DNA from: Burhinus oedicnemus
Lineage: Eukaryota; Chordata; Aves; Charadriiformes; Burhinidae
Reading direction: 5' to 3'
Assembly (NCBI GenBank): GCA_008921705.1
Contig: VFFE01008422.1
Coordinates: forward strand, 35,405-99,404
DNA: 64,000 bases
In this document: positions 48,117 to 60,067 of the stretch, in pieces
Numbering within the stretch: position 1 is the stretch's first letter
Layout of the letters: each line of letters begins with the position of its first letter
The notes under the pieces: model-generated
Seen by the model: only the letters and a program-made list of their open reading frames with translations
Told to the model about the DNA's origin: nothing
Database searches by the model: none
Translations under genes and position numbers: made by a program

Positions 48117-50044
48117 TCATAGAATCATAGAATGGTTTAGTTTGGAAGGGACCTTAAAGATCATCTAGTTCCAAACCCCCTGCCATGGGCAAGGACACCT
48201 CCTACTAGACCAGGTTGCTCAAAGCCTCATCCAACCTGGCCTTGAACACTTCCAGGGATGGGGCATCCACAACTTCCCTGGGCAACCTGTTCCAGTGCCT
48301 CACCACTCTCATAGTGAAAAATTTCTTCCTGAGATCTAATCTAAATCTTCCCTCTTCCAGCTTGAAGCCATTACCCCTCATCCTACCCTTACATGCCCTT
48401 GTAAAAAGTCCCTCTCCAGATTTCTCGTAGGCCCCTTTCAGATACTGGAAGGCTGCTATAAGGTCTCCCTGGAGCCTTCTCTTCTCCAGGCTGAACAACC
48501 CCAACTCTCTCAGCAGAGGGGCTCCAGCCCTATGATCATCTTCATGGCCCTCCTCTGGACCCACTCCAACAGGTCCATGTCCTTCTTATGCTGGGGGCCC
48601 CAGAGCTGGCTGCAGTATTCCAGGTGGGGTCTCACCAGAGCAGAGCAGAGGGGCAGAATCACCTCCCTCAACATGCTGGCCACGCTTCTCTTGATGCATC
48701 CCAGGATGCGATTGGCCTTCTGGGCTGCGAGCGCACATTGCTGGCTCATGTTGAGCTTCACATCCACTAACACCCCCAAGTCCCTCTCCTCAGGACTGCT
48801 CTCCATCCATTCTCCACCCAGCCTGTATTTGTGCTGGGGATTGCCCTGACCCAGGTGCAGGACCTTGCACTCAGCCTTGTTGAACTTCATGAGGTTGGCA
48901 CGAGCCCACCTCTCAAGCCTGTCCAGGTCCCTCTGCATGGCATCCCTTCCCTCCAGCATGTCGACCGCTCCACACAGCTTGGTGTTGTCAGCAAAATTGC
49001 TGAGGGTGCACTCAGTCCCTACATCCATGTCCCCAACAAAGATGTTAAATAACGCTGGTCCCAATACAGACCCCTGAGGAACACCACTCGTCACTGCACG
49101 CCACTTGGACATCAAGCCTTTGACCGCAACTCTTTGAGTGTGACCGTCCAGCCAATTCCTTATCCACTGAGTGGTCCATCCATCAAACCCATGTCTCTCC
49201 AATTTAGAGACCAGGATGTCATGCGGGGACAGTGTCAAATGCCTTGCACAAGTCCAGGTAGATGACACCTGTTGCTCTCCCCTTATCCACCATCACTGTA
49301 ACCCCATTGTAGAAGGCCATCAAGTTTGTCAGGCACAATTTGCCCTTAGTGAAGCCATGTTGGCTATCACTAATCACCTCCTTCTTTTCCATGGGCTTTA
49401 GCAGAGTTTCCAGGAGGATCTGCTCCATGATCTTGCTGGGCACAGAGCTGAGACTGACTGGCCTGTAGTTCCCCGGGTCTTCTTTTTTCCCTTTTTGAAA
49501 GTGGGGGTTATGTTTCCCCTTTTCCAGTCAGTGGGAACTTCACTGGACTGCCACGACTTCTCAGATATGATGGATAGTGGCTTAGCAACTTCATCTGTCA
49601 GTTCCCTCAGGACTCACAGATGAATCTCATCAGGTCCCATGGACTTGTGCACATTCAGGTTCCTCAGCTGGTCTTGAACCTGGTCTTCTCCTACAGTGGG
49701 TGGTTCCTCATTCTCCCAGTCCCTGCCTTTGCCTTCTGCAACATGGGCAGCGTGGTCAGAACCTTTACCAGTGAAGACCGAGGCAAAAAAGTCATTGAGT
49801 ACCTCAGCCTTGTCCATGTCCCAGGTGACCAGGTCTCCCGTTTCCTTCCTGAGTGGGCCCACATTCTCCCTAGTCTTCCTTTTGTCCCTGATATACCCAT
49901 AGAAGGCTTTCTTGTTGCCCCTGATGCCCCTGGCTAGATTTAACTCTCTCTGGGCTTTAGCTTTCCTAACCTGATCCTTGGATGCTTGGACAGTTTCTCT
50001 GTATTCCTCCCAGGCTGCCTTTCCTTGCTTCCACCCTCTGTAGG
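48117..50044 (-). mobile_element. CR1 LINE copy 10, 5'-truncated, ORF2 remnant
   Basis: The left edge is TTCATAGAATCATAGAATGG. The minus-strand frame 49268-48510 is open for 252 residues ([20 protein letters not shown] through [19 protein letters not shown]). The catalytic block reads FADNTKL instead of FADDTKL, so a key Asp is lost. Frames shift near 49225 (shared with copies 1 and 2) and between 49443 and 49614. The C-terminal domain continues in another frame from 48564. The right edge is in the linker ([20 protein letters not shown]). Confidence 0.93.
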
Positions 50045-50741
50045 CGGAGAAATTAGGTGGTTTCTGTTCTTCATCAGGCCACCAGAGCACTGCATGGTTA
50101 ATGCCTGCTTGCCATGTATTAGTATTCCTTGTAGTACAGCATTGTCTAAGAATAACAACTAAAAATGCATGACCCTTCTCATAGCCTTGCTTTCCATTTC
50201 AAATCAGTTGCACCTTTCTCTAATTCATTAGAGAAAAGTGATGTTATCAATGTATGAGACTCAGTTTACCTTGTAGCTTTTTGTAGTTAAATGAACCTTC
50301 AGTTTTAATGAACATTTGTGGTTTTCAGTGTTCCCAGAATTCTGGTGTTTCTAATAAGCAGCTGGTAAGTTGGATGTTTTCAGGTTTACTTTTTATGAAT
50401 ATTGGCAAGGGGAAAATAGGTTTTCAGGAAGCACACTTTTTTTCTTTTAAAGCAAACCAAAATTCATACACATGAAGTCATGCACATCCACAAAGTAGAA
50501 TGAAAATGTGTCTCGATAGAAGAGGGAGGGGAGAGAAAGTAAGAATAATAATTTTTTTGTCCTTCATTCAAATAACTAACAGTATGTCCTTCTAACATAT
50601 GAAGCAGGAAACAAGGCCTGAAAGTAAAAAAAATGTAAATATTCACATAATTTCTTCCCGTAACCTCAAGAGTATGAAAATATTTTCTTTTAACATTTGA
50701 TTACTTAGCTTAATTGCTTCCAGTGTCAGTGGAAGACTTTA
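50045..50741. other. Unique sequence, no gene recognised
   Basis: AT-rich spacer between two CR1 copies. Confidence 0.6.
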
Positions 50742-52788
50742 CAATCACATAATCACAGAACGGTAGGGGTTGGAAGGGACCTTCAAAGATCATGTAGTCC
50801 AACCCCCCTGCCAGAGCAGGGTCACCTAGAGCAGGTTGGACAGGATGGCGTCCAGGTGGGTTTTGAATATCTCCAGAGAAGGAGACTCCACCACCTCTCT
50901 GGGCAGCCTCTTCCAGTGCTCTGCCACCCTCAAAGTAAAGAAGTTTTTCCTCATGTTCAGATGGAATTTCCTGTGTTCCATTTTGTGCCTGTTGCCCCTT
51001 GTCCTGTCGCTTGGCACCAGTGAAAAAAGACTGGTCCCATCCTCTTGACACTTGCCCTTTAGATATTGATAAGCATTGATGAGATCCCCCCCTCAGCCTT
51101 CTCTTCTCCAGGCTAAACAGACCCAGGTCTCTCAGCCTTTCCTCATAACAGAAGTGCTCCAGTCCCTTCATCATCTTTGTAGCCCTCTGCTGCACTCTCT
51201 CCAGTAGTTCCCTGTCCTTCTTGAACTGGGGTGCCCAGAACTGGACACAGGACTCCAGATGTGGCTTCACCAGGGCAGAGCGGAGGGGGAGGATGACCTC
51301 CCTCGACCTGCTGGCCACTCTACTTTTAATGCACCCCAGGAGACCATTGGCCTTCTTGGCCACAAGGGCACATTGCTGGCTCATGGTCAACTTGTCGACC
51401 ACCAGGACTCCCAGGTCCCTCGCTGCAGAGCTGCTTTCCAGCAGGTCAGCCCCTAACCTGTACTGGTGCATGGGGTTATTCCTCCCCAGGTGCAGGACCC
51501 TACACTTGCCCTTGTTGAACTTCATGAGGTTTCTCTCTGCCCAACTCTCCAGCCTGTCCAGGTCTCGCTAAATGGCAGCACAGCCTTCCGGTGTGTCAGC
51601 CACCCCTCCCAGTTTTGTGTCACCAGCAAACTTGCTGAGGGTACATTCTGTCCCTTCATCCAGGTCATTGATGAAGATGTTGAACAAGACTAGACCCAGT
51701 CCTGACCCCTGGGGAACACCACCTCCAACTGGACTGTGCTCTGCTGATCACAACCCTCTGAGTTCTGCCTTTCAGCCAGTTCTCAATCCACCTCACTGTC
51801 CACTCATCCAAGCCACACTTCCTAAGCTTGCCTATGAGGATGTTATGGGAGACAGTGTCAAAAGCCTTGCTGAAGTCAAGGTACACAACGTCCACTGCTC
51901 TCCCCTCGCCCACTCAGCCAGTCATTCCATCATAGAAGGCTTTCAGATTGGTCAAGCATGGTTTCACCTTGGTGAATCCATGTTGACCACTCCCGATAAC
52001 CTTCTCTTCCTCCACATGCTTAGAGGTGACATCCAGAATGAGCTGTTCCATCATCTTTCCAGAGATGGAGGTGAGGCTGACTGGCCTGTAGTTTCCCGGG
52101 TCTTCCTTCTTGTCCTTATTGGAGACTGGAGAGACATTGGCTTTCCTCCAGTCCTCAGGCACCTCGCCTGTTCTCCATGACCTTTCAAAGATGATGGAGA
52201 GTGGCTTAGCAGTAACATCTGCCAGCTCCCTCAGCACTCGCGGGTGCATCCCATCAGGGCCCATGGATTTGTGGGTGTCGAGTTTGCCTAAATGATCTCT
52301 AACCCAATCCTCCTTGATCAAGGGAGAGTCTTCCTTTCTCCAGGCTCTCTCTCTTGCCTCCAGGGTCTGGGATTCCTGAGGGCCAGCCTTAGCAGTAAAG
52401 ACTGAAGCAAAGGCGGCATTCAGTAACTCCGCCTTCTCTGCATCCTCCGTCATCAGGGCACCCACCTCATTCAGCAGTGGGCCTAATCTTCCTTTTGCTA
52501 CTGATGTACTTGAAGAAGCCCTTCTTGATGTCCTTGACATCCCTTGCCAGATTTAATTCCAAGTGGGCCTTAGCCTTCCTCATTGCATCTCTGCATACTC
52601 TGATAACGTTCCTATGCTTCTCCCAAGTGGCCAGTACCTTTTTCCACATTCTGTAAACTTCCTTCTTCCATCTGAGTTTTTCCAGAAGCTCCTTGCTCAA
52701 CCATGCCTCCTTTGCTTGATTTCTTGCTCCTAGGGAAGCACAGATCTTGAGCTTGGAGGAAGTGTTGCTTGAATATTAACCAGCTTAT
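50742..52788 (-). mobile_element. CR1 LINE copy 11, 5'-truncated, different subfamily
   Basis: The 3' end (AATCACATAATCACAGAACG) and protein differ from the other groups: [58 protein letters not shown]. The order on the minus strand is linker (52700), RT fingers (52540-51914), palm (51913-51665, then frameshifted), and a 271-residue open segment 51525-50710 that runs past the element into flank. It lacks the shared frameshift of copies 1, 2 and 10. The right edge is near TTGAATATTAACCAGCTTA. Confidence 0.93.
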
Positions 52789-55700
52789 TAACATTAGCCA
52801 ATGCTTATTAACTTTAGGTGTTGTTGGTTTAGAAGGAAAATGCTGTGTTTTGCTTATCAAGATCATGGTAACACTAGTATAAAACAATTTGTTTTACAAA
52901 AACAAGTCACAAAGGTATTAAGTTTGGAAGGAACTAAAACAAAGATTAAATAATATTTTTCATTGGATCATTAGTATTTTAGAAACCAGGCAAGAAGGAC
53001 TGGTCTGTGCCAGATAGATATAAAGAAAAATCAGACATCCAACATGCAGTTCAGTGCGTGTTTTAAATAGCCAATAAGTATTAACTTAGACCTCTTTACT
53101 GGACAAAAATCTGAATATCATCCATAAAATTCCATTGATTTTTTTTAGAGCAGTGGAGTGCTACAGTCTCAGTTTTAGAATATTAGCTTTTCAGCAAGAA
53201 AGAGGATAGCCATAAGTCATCTTTTTTCAGACTTGTTTCTTTCTTTTTAAAGGCTTCGCATTATTTGTCTCTCTATAATTCTTTTTTCTCCAATCTGACA
53301 TTCCTTCCTTTTCATTGGTCTTCTGGGGTAGTAAACTAGAATGGGGAAAACTACTGCATTTAAGAAGAAAATGTTCATTTGGTTTTAACAGTTGGTCTAT
53401 TTTAAAAAATTGGTTGGGGTATAAAATTACCCCATCAAACAAATGAATAATTTTACAACTACCTGTAGTAGTCAACACAGCACTTGCAAAGTCTGTTTGA
53501 AGGAGCAGTTTGTTTCATTAGATCAGTTACTACTGGGAAACATTTATTAGTGCTCAGAAGCTATGGATTATTTCTCATCAACTAATAAGAGGCTACCTAT
53601 CCTTACACACCTTTGCCTCACTTGTATCTTTAAACCATTGGCTCAGAAAATCCCTATTATCTTATGCAGCATTTACTGCTTTTGTTTCTCAGGGTAATAT
53701 TCTGCTGACATATCTGGGTGAGTGGTGTGGTCCATTCAGATAGATGTCTTTCTGCATCATTGCGGCTTTGCAATATTAAGGATTGGAAACAATATAAGTG
53801 CTATGTGGGGTAAACCATATTCTACCATGATTCATCCCTCTGTGCTTCTTCCATTCTGAATACTGCCTATCTATCTGGCACTACTAGAAATGGCACCTAA
53901 AAGACATGCCAATATGCACATCTGTGAGATGCACATGGTGCCTCTCAGTCCACCAGTATCTGTTCTACATCCAGACAGTCCTAAGGCAAGGCTCTTATCG
54001 GTGTGCTGTTTGAAAGAATGAGAAAACAATAAAAACTCCTTAAAATTCAAAGATTCAAATTCTCTCCTGGTCAAAAATCTATATTATAGACTCCAAAATA
54101 TTACTGGGAATGTAACTCAGTGCTAGTATTCTGCATCCAAAACTCAGATTTTCAACAGTTTTCATCATTAAAGAACCTGGTCCTCAGTATAAAAAGACAC
54201 CTGACATTTACAGATAGACTTCTATCAGTTTCTGTGCTTTTCAAATCAAACCTGTTAATTTGTGATTTCCGTACAACTTGTTTCCATATCATCTTTGCCA
54301 TCATTGGTGTACTTTTGTTTTTATTTTTAACAAAAGCAAAATCTGTCTATATTTTCATTATAATTGAGAACAAATCAAATGGAAATAATGGCTTTGCATA
54401 ATTCTGTGGGAATTGACTGACCTTTTACGTATGTATGTTATATACATAAATATGGCTCTTAGCAATAGTAGCAATAAGACTTTAAGCAAAATAAACAGAG
54501 CATCTCTCTTTTCATTCTTGTTTTTTATTCTTGGTTTATTGCTTCATTTTTTTTTTTAAATAACATTGAGGTGAATAACTGAAAACTCATTTCACAAACA
54601 TTTAATTTTTGCAATAAGCTGGTAATGGATCTGTACTCAGTCTGGCCTCAGACTATACCATTCTCTTCTTATAAATATCTCAGCAATGTGGGATAAGGAT
54701 AACACACCAGCCAAATAATCTCCTCTTCCTGACTCCTGGAAAAAGATATTAGTTGTGTTACAAATTACCATTATACTAAATCATGTTACAGTTATGTCGT
54801 GTCCTCAAACCAGAACATTATCCTAGCAATAAAATATACAATGTGAAAACAAATAAACTCCAAATGATTGCAAAAATGTATTATTTGAAGGAAAAATAAA
54901 CCTGAAAGGTAAAATCTAAGAACAAAGTTCAAAACTCAAAGTCTATTTTTTACTGTCAAATTATTAAGCATTCCTTTAAAAATGCTCTTTCTGTGTGCTC
55001 ATTATTCAGAAATGGGTTTTAAAATAGCATTTACTGCTTTTGACCAACCACTATGAATATGAACGCATATATTCTTATTTATGTGTTTCAGACAGTCTCT
55101 CAGAGAAAGAATATGTCGTATACATGGTCTAAATGAATAATACATTAATGTTTAGTATCTTCAAAAACAAAATCTGTACCTAAATGCTGCAACTGGTTTA
55201 CCTACATGGTAAACTGAACTTCTGAACTAACTACGTGACTGCAATCCAGACTAACACTCTGCAATTTGAGCAAAATACCACAACAAATACAGAGCTTAAA
55301 TATTTTTGAATGTTTAGGAGACTCCTCTACTTCTTACTTGAAGTAAAATGTGTTTTTCCAGATGTTTGACATATAACTGTCAAAATAGCTGTCCAAATCA
55401 TCTACTTAATTTGAATCAGTATTTAGTCACGTAAAACATAAACCCAGGTATCCCAAGAAAGATGTGGCAAGTGGTTTTCATGGCAACATCTGGAATTTTT
55501 TTGCTATTAGCAGAGAATTCTTTGTGGGTTAAGTATCACCAAGTGAACCTAATGATTGGTACCAAACTAGACCAAGCTGCAACATTAAGCTACAGAGTTT
55601 GAGAAACAAGTTATTTCCACCTCCTTTGGCAGAAACCATGTGCTGCTCTTAAAGTGAAGGGAAATCGGGCTGAATTTGGGGTAGATCACTCCTTCCTATG

Positions 55701-56258
55701 GAAAAAATTGCTGAAAGGCACCAAATAGAGGGGGAAGAAATTCCATTCTACTAGTTGATTCAGCAAGGGGTGGAAGCAGAGGGCTGTCCCAGGGTGGAAG
55801 CGTAGCCCAGGTGCCCTGGTGGAAGTGGGAGTGGGAGAGGGGCAGCTCAAGCTGCCTGTCGGCTCTCTGCAATGGAGCTGCTCTGTCCAGGCTCCAGGCA
55901 TCCTGTAGAGGACCTTGCACTTCAGAGAGCCATGGCTTGAAGAAATATTGTGTCAAAAGATGACCAAGCTCTCCTTCTGAAGAGAAATGATCACCTGTCC
56001 TAATTCTTTCCCCCACCTCTACATTCTGCTTTTATAAAAGCATGCGGAGGGGGATAATTTTCTCTTCCAGTATTTGAAACATACTCTTACATTCAATCAC
56101 ACATTTTATGCACCACTTCTGATTATTCTGATACATTTATGCCCAACATGAAAAATATTATTAGTATCTACAATAATGTAAATGACAAATAAACAGACAA
56201 CATCTAAGTCCATCCTATTACTGATGCTGGTGATCAACCTTGGTGTTGTTACATACAT
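52789..56258. other. Unique sequence, no gene recognised
   Basis: About 3.5 kb of AT-rich sequence with only short chance open frames. A somewhat GC-richer patch at 55780-55930 gives overlapping open frames without recognisable content. Confidence 0.55.
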
Positions 56259-56295
56259 TGTCCTGGTTTGAGGTAAAACAGAACCAATTTTCTTT
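56259..56295 (+). mobile_element. Small fragment matching the 5' end of the family A LTR
   Basis: TGTCCTGGTTTGAGGTAAAA and the next ~15 bases equal the first 35 bases of the LTR at 9333. The match ends in a T-rich run. Too short to tell a truncated LTR from a product of rearrangement. Confidence 0.75.
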
Positions 56296-57677
56296 TTCTT
56301 TTTTTTTCAAGTGAGAACCTGGAACTGTCTTAGCATGTCTTAAAAGTCCCTTTTCCTAGACTAATTGTATACACAGATGAGTAGAGATAAACACATGTAA
56401 TCATAAACACAATACTGTTTGAAGGAAAAAGAAAAAAACAAAACACTAGTAATTTTTCTCCCACTATAGCACAGGTTGGTGCAGACTTCAGTAGTGGCAG
56501 ATGATATATGAAATATATCAATTTGCATATGACACAGCTTCTCTCTTTATTTGAGCGATGGCCCAGTGAAGCTTGCTGAAACAGGATAAAGTTAGTGAAG
56601 CCTCTAACAAGGTTCTGTTAGGAGAAGCCCTATATGCAAAATTCACAGCAGATTATGTTACGAATATTATCAGCTTCACTGGAAAACATTTTCTTGTCTG
56701 CACTGGTTAAACCGCATGCTATTAGCATCTAAAAACCAGGCTATAGATATCTATAGCATAAATGTACTGCTTGTCAATGCATATGGTTATTATCTTTTTA
56801 TCAGTTAAATGTGTATCTGATAAATGCCTTTTCTTAATTAAAAAACATATATATTGCACTTCTAAAGAGTTAATCATAAAAGCATTTTTACTTAACTTAC
56901 CAGTTACTGAAGCTGGAACGAGTCTTGCCTTAAACTCTCTACCTGCTCTCATGCTGGTAATCGACAATCTCCCCTCCCCCCTGTGCAGAGATTGCAGTAA
57001 ACTTAGAAAACTAGCAGGGACAGTGTTTCAAATGACTTAAGAGAGAGAACAGGAACAATCATTTTGGGTTGGTTTTTTTTTCAGATGAGTACAGTACCTT
57101 CAGAAAGAAGGAAGGAAGGGAGGGGAGAGGAAGTCAACAACTCTTTGCTTTCCTGCAAAAAATAAGGAAACAGCAGATAGCAATCTCATTTTCTCTCAAA
57201 CAAAATGTTTGGAAAAATAAATATAACCAAACCAAAAGGAATTCCTCAAGTATTATATATGCATTATTGGCTTCATAAAACCTACTGTACAGCTTTTTAT
57301 GTGCAACTAAATTAATGCAATTGAATTTCCTGTGTAGTGACTAGGAATAAGACACCCATATCTTACACAGAACAGTTAGCCATAAGCTCATACAGATAAT
57401 GCAGGCTTTTACTCTAGACAAGGAGTGATCATACATGTATATATGTATCTTGTTTCCACGGTGATATAGGTAAAAAAATTCCTAAAACCCCTCTTTACTG
57501 TGATCAGAAGAAAACAGCAGATTTATTTACAGAATGCTGTCAAATGAAAAGAGGGATAGAGGGGATTACAAATATGGTAAGGATCGTAGCTTGATATTGG
57601 AGTTGCAGTAACAAGTAATTTATCTCAAAGACTTGCAATAGAGAAGACATCCTGATTTATCCAAACAAAAACTATGT
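56296..57677. other. Unique sequence, no gene recognised
   Basis: AT-rich, short chance open frames only. Confidence 0.6.
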
Positions 57678-57699
57678 GCTATTGTATTGGGTTCGCATA

Positions 57700-58430
57700 T
57701 GGAGTGATGCACTTCACTCATAAGAGAGAAGCAGCAATATATTTATTGATATAAAACAGCCATTTAAGAAAGTTTGATAGTAAATGTGACAGTGGTTTAA
57801 CAAGATTCAATGGCAAGGTACACTTGATTATTTACTGCATAGAGGGCTGCGTCAGACAAAACTGTCAGGGGGACCCTCCCATTGAGTCACATGGTTCAGA
57901 GAGGAGTCTAGGTGTGGCTGGACCCAACCCTAGTCCCAGACTTGGTCAACGGTTTATGTCTAAAGGATTTTATGTGCACAGTCACTGTAAGATATAAACT
58001 TAGTGAAGCTTCAAAGTTCAGCATGCTATTACTCACTTATCGAGAATCTGTTGCAGCAAGGAATCTCTCAGCCTCGAGGAGTAACTCTGAGAGGCATCCC
58101 TACCCAGGGGGAGATCCTGGCATGCAGCCTGCTGCCATGCAGGAGAGTTCAAAGGGCTCTTGGGCTGATGACTATTTATAGGGGAAAGATGATTGACTTA
58201 CAGTCATATTTGCATATCGACCACAGTATCAGTACTGTGGTTAGGTGGGCGTATAGATTAAGTTGCCCTCTGGCTATTGTGTTGTTATCTGTCTCCCTCA
58301 AGTCCACTTTGAGCTGGATGTAGCCATCATGACCAGACACACCAATCACGACTGCCACGGATGGTTATCACTTGAGCAGGGTTACAAGAGATAAAGGTCA
58401 GGTTGGAGGCAGGGGGAGCACACCATCACA
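57700..58430 (-). mobile_element. Solo LTR (family F), minus strand, 731 bp, nested in the family E LTR
   Basis: The plus strand reads TGGAGTGATGCAC at the left and CACACCATCACA at the right, that is TGTGATGGTGTG...CACTCCA on the minus strand. The flanks are GCATA (57695-57699) and GCGTA (58431-58435), one transition apart. Minus-strand TATAAATAG at 58180-58172 and AATAAA at 57747-57742 give the U3-R-U5 direction. Removing it rejoins TTCGCATA to GCAAGGTTTTGG in the outer LTR. Confidence 0.9.
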
Positions 58431-58954
58431 GCGTAGCAAGGTTTTGGTAGCGGGGGGGCTGCAGGGGTAGCTACTGTGAGAAGCTGCTAGAAGCTTCCCC
58501 TATGTCCGATAGAGCCAATGCCAGCTGGCTCCAAGAGGGACCTGCCACTGGCCAAAGCTGAGCCAGAAACAGTGGTAGCACCTCTGTGATAACATATTTA
58601 AGAAGGGGGAAAAAAACCCAAACGGTGCAACACCAGCAGCAGTCAGAAGAGAGAGGAGTGAGAATATGTGAGAGAAACAACTCTGCAGACACCAAGGTCA
58701 GTGAAGAAGGAGGGAGAGGAGGTGCTCCAGGCACCAGAGCAGAGATTCCCCTGCAGCCTTTGGTGAAGACTGTGGTGATGAAGGCTGTCGCCCTGCAGCC
58801 CATAGAGGTTAACAATGGAGCAGATTTCCACCTGCAGCCCATGGATACCCGAAGGAGGCTGTGACCCCACAGGAAGCCTGCACTGAAGCAGGCTCCTGGC
58901 AGGACCTGTGGACCCGTGAAGAGAGGAGCCCACACTGGACCAGGTATGCTGACA

Positions 58955-59145
58955 GGACTTGTGACCTCGTGGGTGACCAACACTGGAGCAGTCTGTTCCT
59001 GAAGGACTGCACCCCGTGGAAAGGACCCACGCTGGAGCAGTTCATGAAGAACTGCAGCCTGTGGGAAGGACTCAAGTTGGAGAAGCTCACGGAGAACTGT
59101 CTCCCATGGGAGGAACCCCATGCTGGAGCAGGGGAAGAGTGTGAG
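58955..59145 (+). repeat. 45-bp tandem repeat inside the family E LTR
   Basis: Units begin GGACTGCACC (59004), GAACTGCAGC (59049) and GAACTGTCTC (59094), exactly 45 bp apart, each followed by a CTGGAGCAG- or TTGGAGAAG-like box; more diverged units lie upstream. Because 45 is divisible by three, one frame (58861-59160) stays open and shows a 15-residue period (KDCTPWKGPTLEQFM, KNCSLWEGLKLEKLT). Whether it is ever translated is unknown. Confidence 0.8.
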
Positions 59146-60067
59146 GAGTCCTCCCCCTGAGGAGGTAGAAGCAGCAGAGACAACATGTGATGAACTGACC
59201 ACAACCACCATTCCCCATCCCCCTGTACTGCTTGGGAGGGAGGAGGTAGAGAAAATCAGGACTGAAGTTGAGCCTGGGAAGAAGGGAGGGGTGGGGGGAA
59301 GGTGTTTTAAAATTTAGATTTTATTTCTCATTATTGTAGTCTGATTTGATTGGCAATAAATTAAATTAATTTTCCCAAGTTGATACTGTTTTGCCCATGA
59401 CGGTAATTGCTTATCTCGACCCACGAGCCTTTCGATATATTTTCTCTCCCCTGTCCAGCTGAGGAGGGGGAGTGATAGAGCAGCTTTGCTGGACACGTTG
59501 CATCCAGCCAGGGTCAACCCTCCACAGCTATGCTCTAAGACAGATTTTATAATTTATTTTGTTTCTTTCTTTCCCTATTAAACATATGCAGATGAAATAT
59601 TCTATAAGCAGCTGGGAGAAGTCTCAAGATCGCTAGCCCTTTTTCTCCTGGGGGAATTCAACTTATCAGATGTCTGCTGGAAATACAATACAGTGGACAG
59701 GAAACAGTCTAGGAGTTTCCTGTGATGTGTGGAAGATAACTTCCAGACACAGCTGGTGAGTAAGCCAACTAGGGAAGGTGCCCTGCTGCACCTGTTGTTC
59801 GCAAACAGAGGACTTGTGGGTGATGTGAGGGTTGGAGGCCATCTTGGGCATAGTGATCATGAAATGAGAGAGTTTTTGATTCTTGGAGAAGCAAGGAGGG
59901 AGGTCAGCAGAACTGCCACCTTGGACTTCTGGAGGGTGGACTTTGGTCTTTTCAGGAGCCTGGTTGACAGAGTCCCTTGGGAGGCAGTCCTGAAGGGCAA
60001 AGGAGTCCAGGAAGGCTGGACATTTTTCAAGAAGAAAACCTTTAAGGTGCAGGACAGGCTGTCCCCA

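Larger units (their letters stand above)
57683..59526 (+). mobile_element. Solo LTR (family E), about 1.1 kb net, interrupted by another LTR
   Basis: It starts TGTATTGGGTTCGCATA (57683) and ends CAGGGTCAACCCTCCACA (59526). GCTAT lies exactly on both sides (57678-57682 and 59527-59531). The minus-strand LTR at 57700-58430 plus one target copy interrupt it after 17 bp. Features on the plus strand: a CATATTTAAG TATA-like box near 58588, a 45-bp tandem repeat (58955-59145), AATAAA at 59355-59360, and the TATCTCGACCCACGAGCC block before the 3' end. No internal viral genes. Confidence 0.92.

Noticed and set aside
55686..56016. GC-richer patch with overlapping minus-strand open frames
   Set aside because: No domain, no conserved pattern and no splice signals that link it to another exon.
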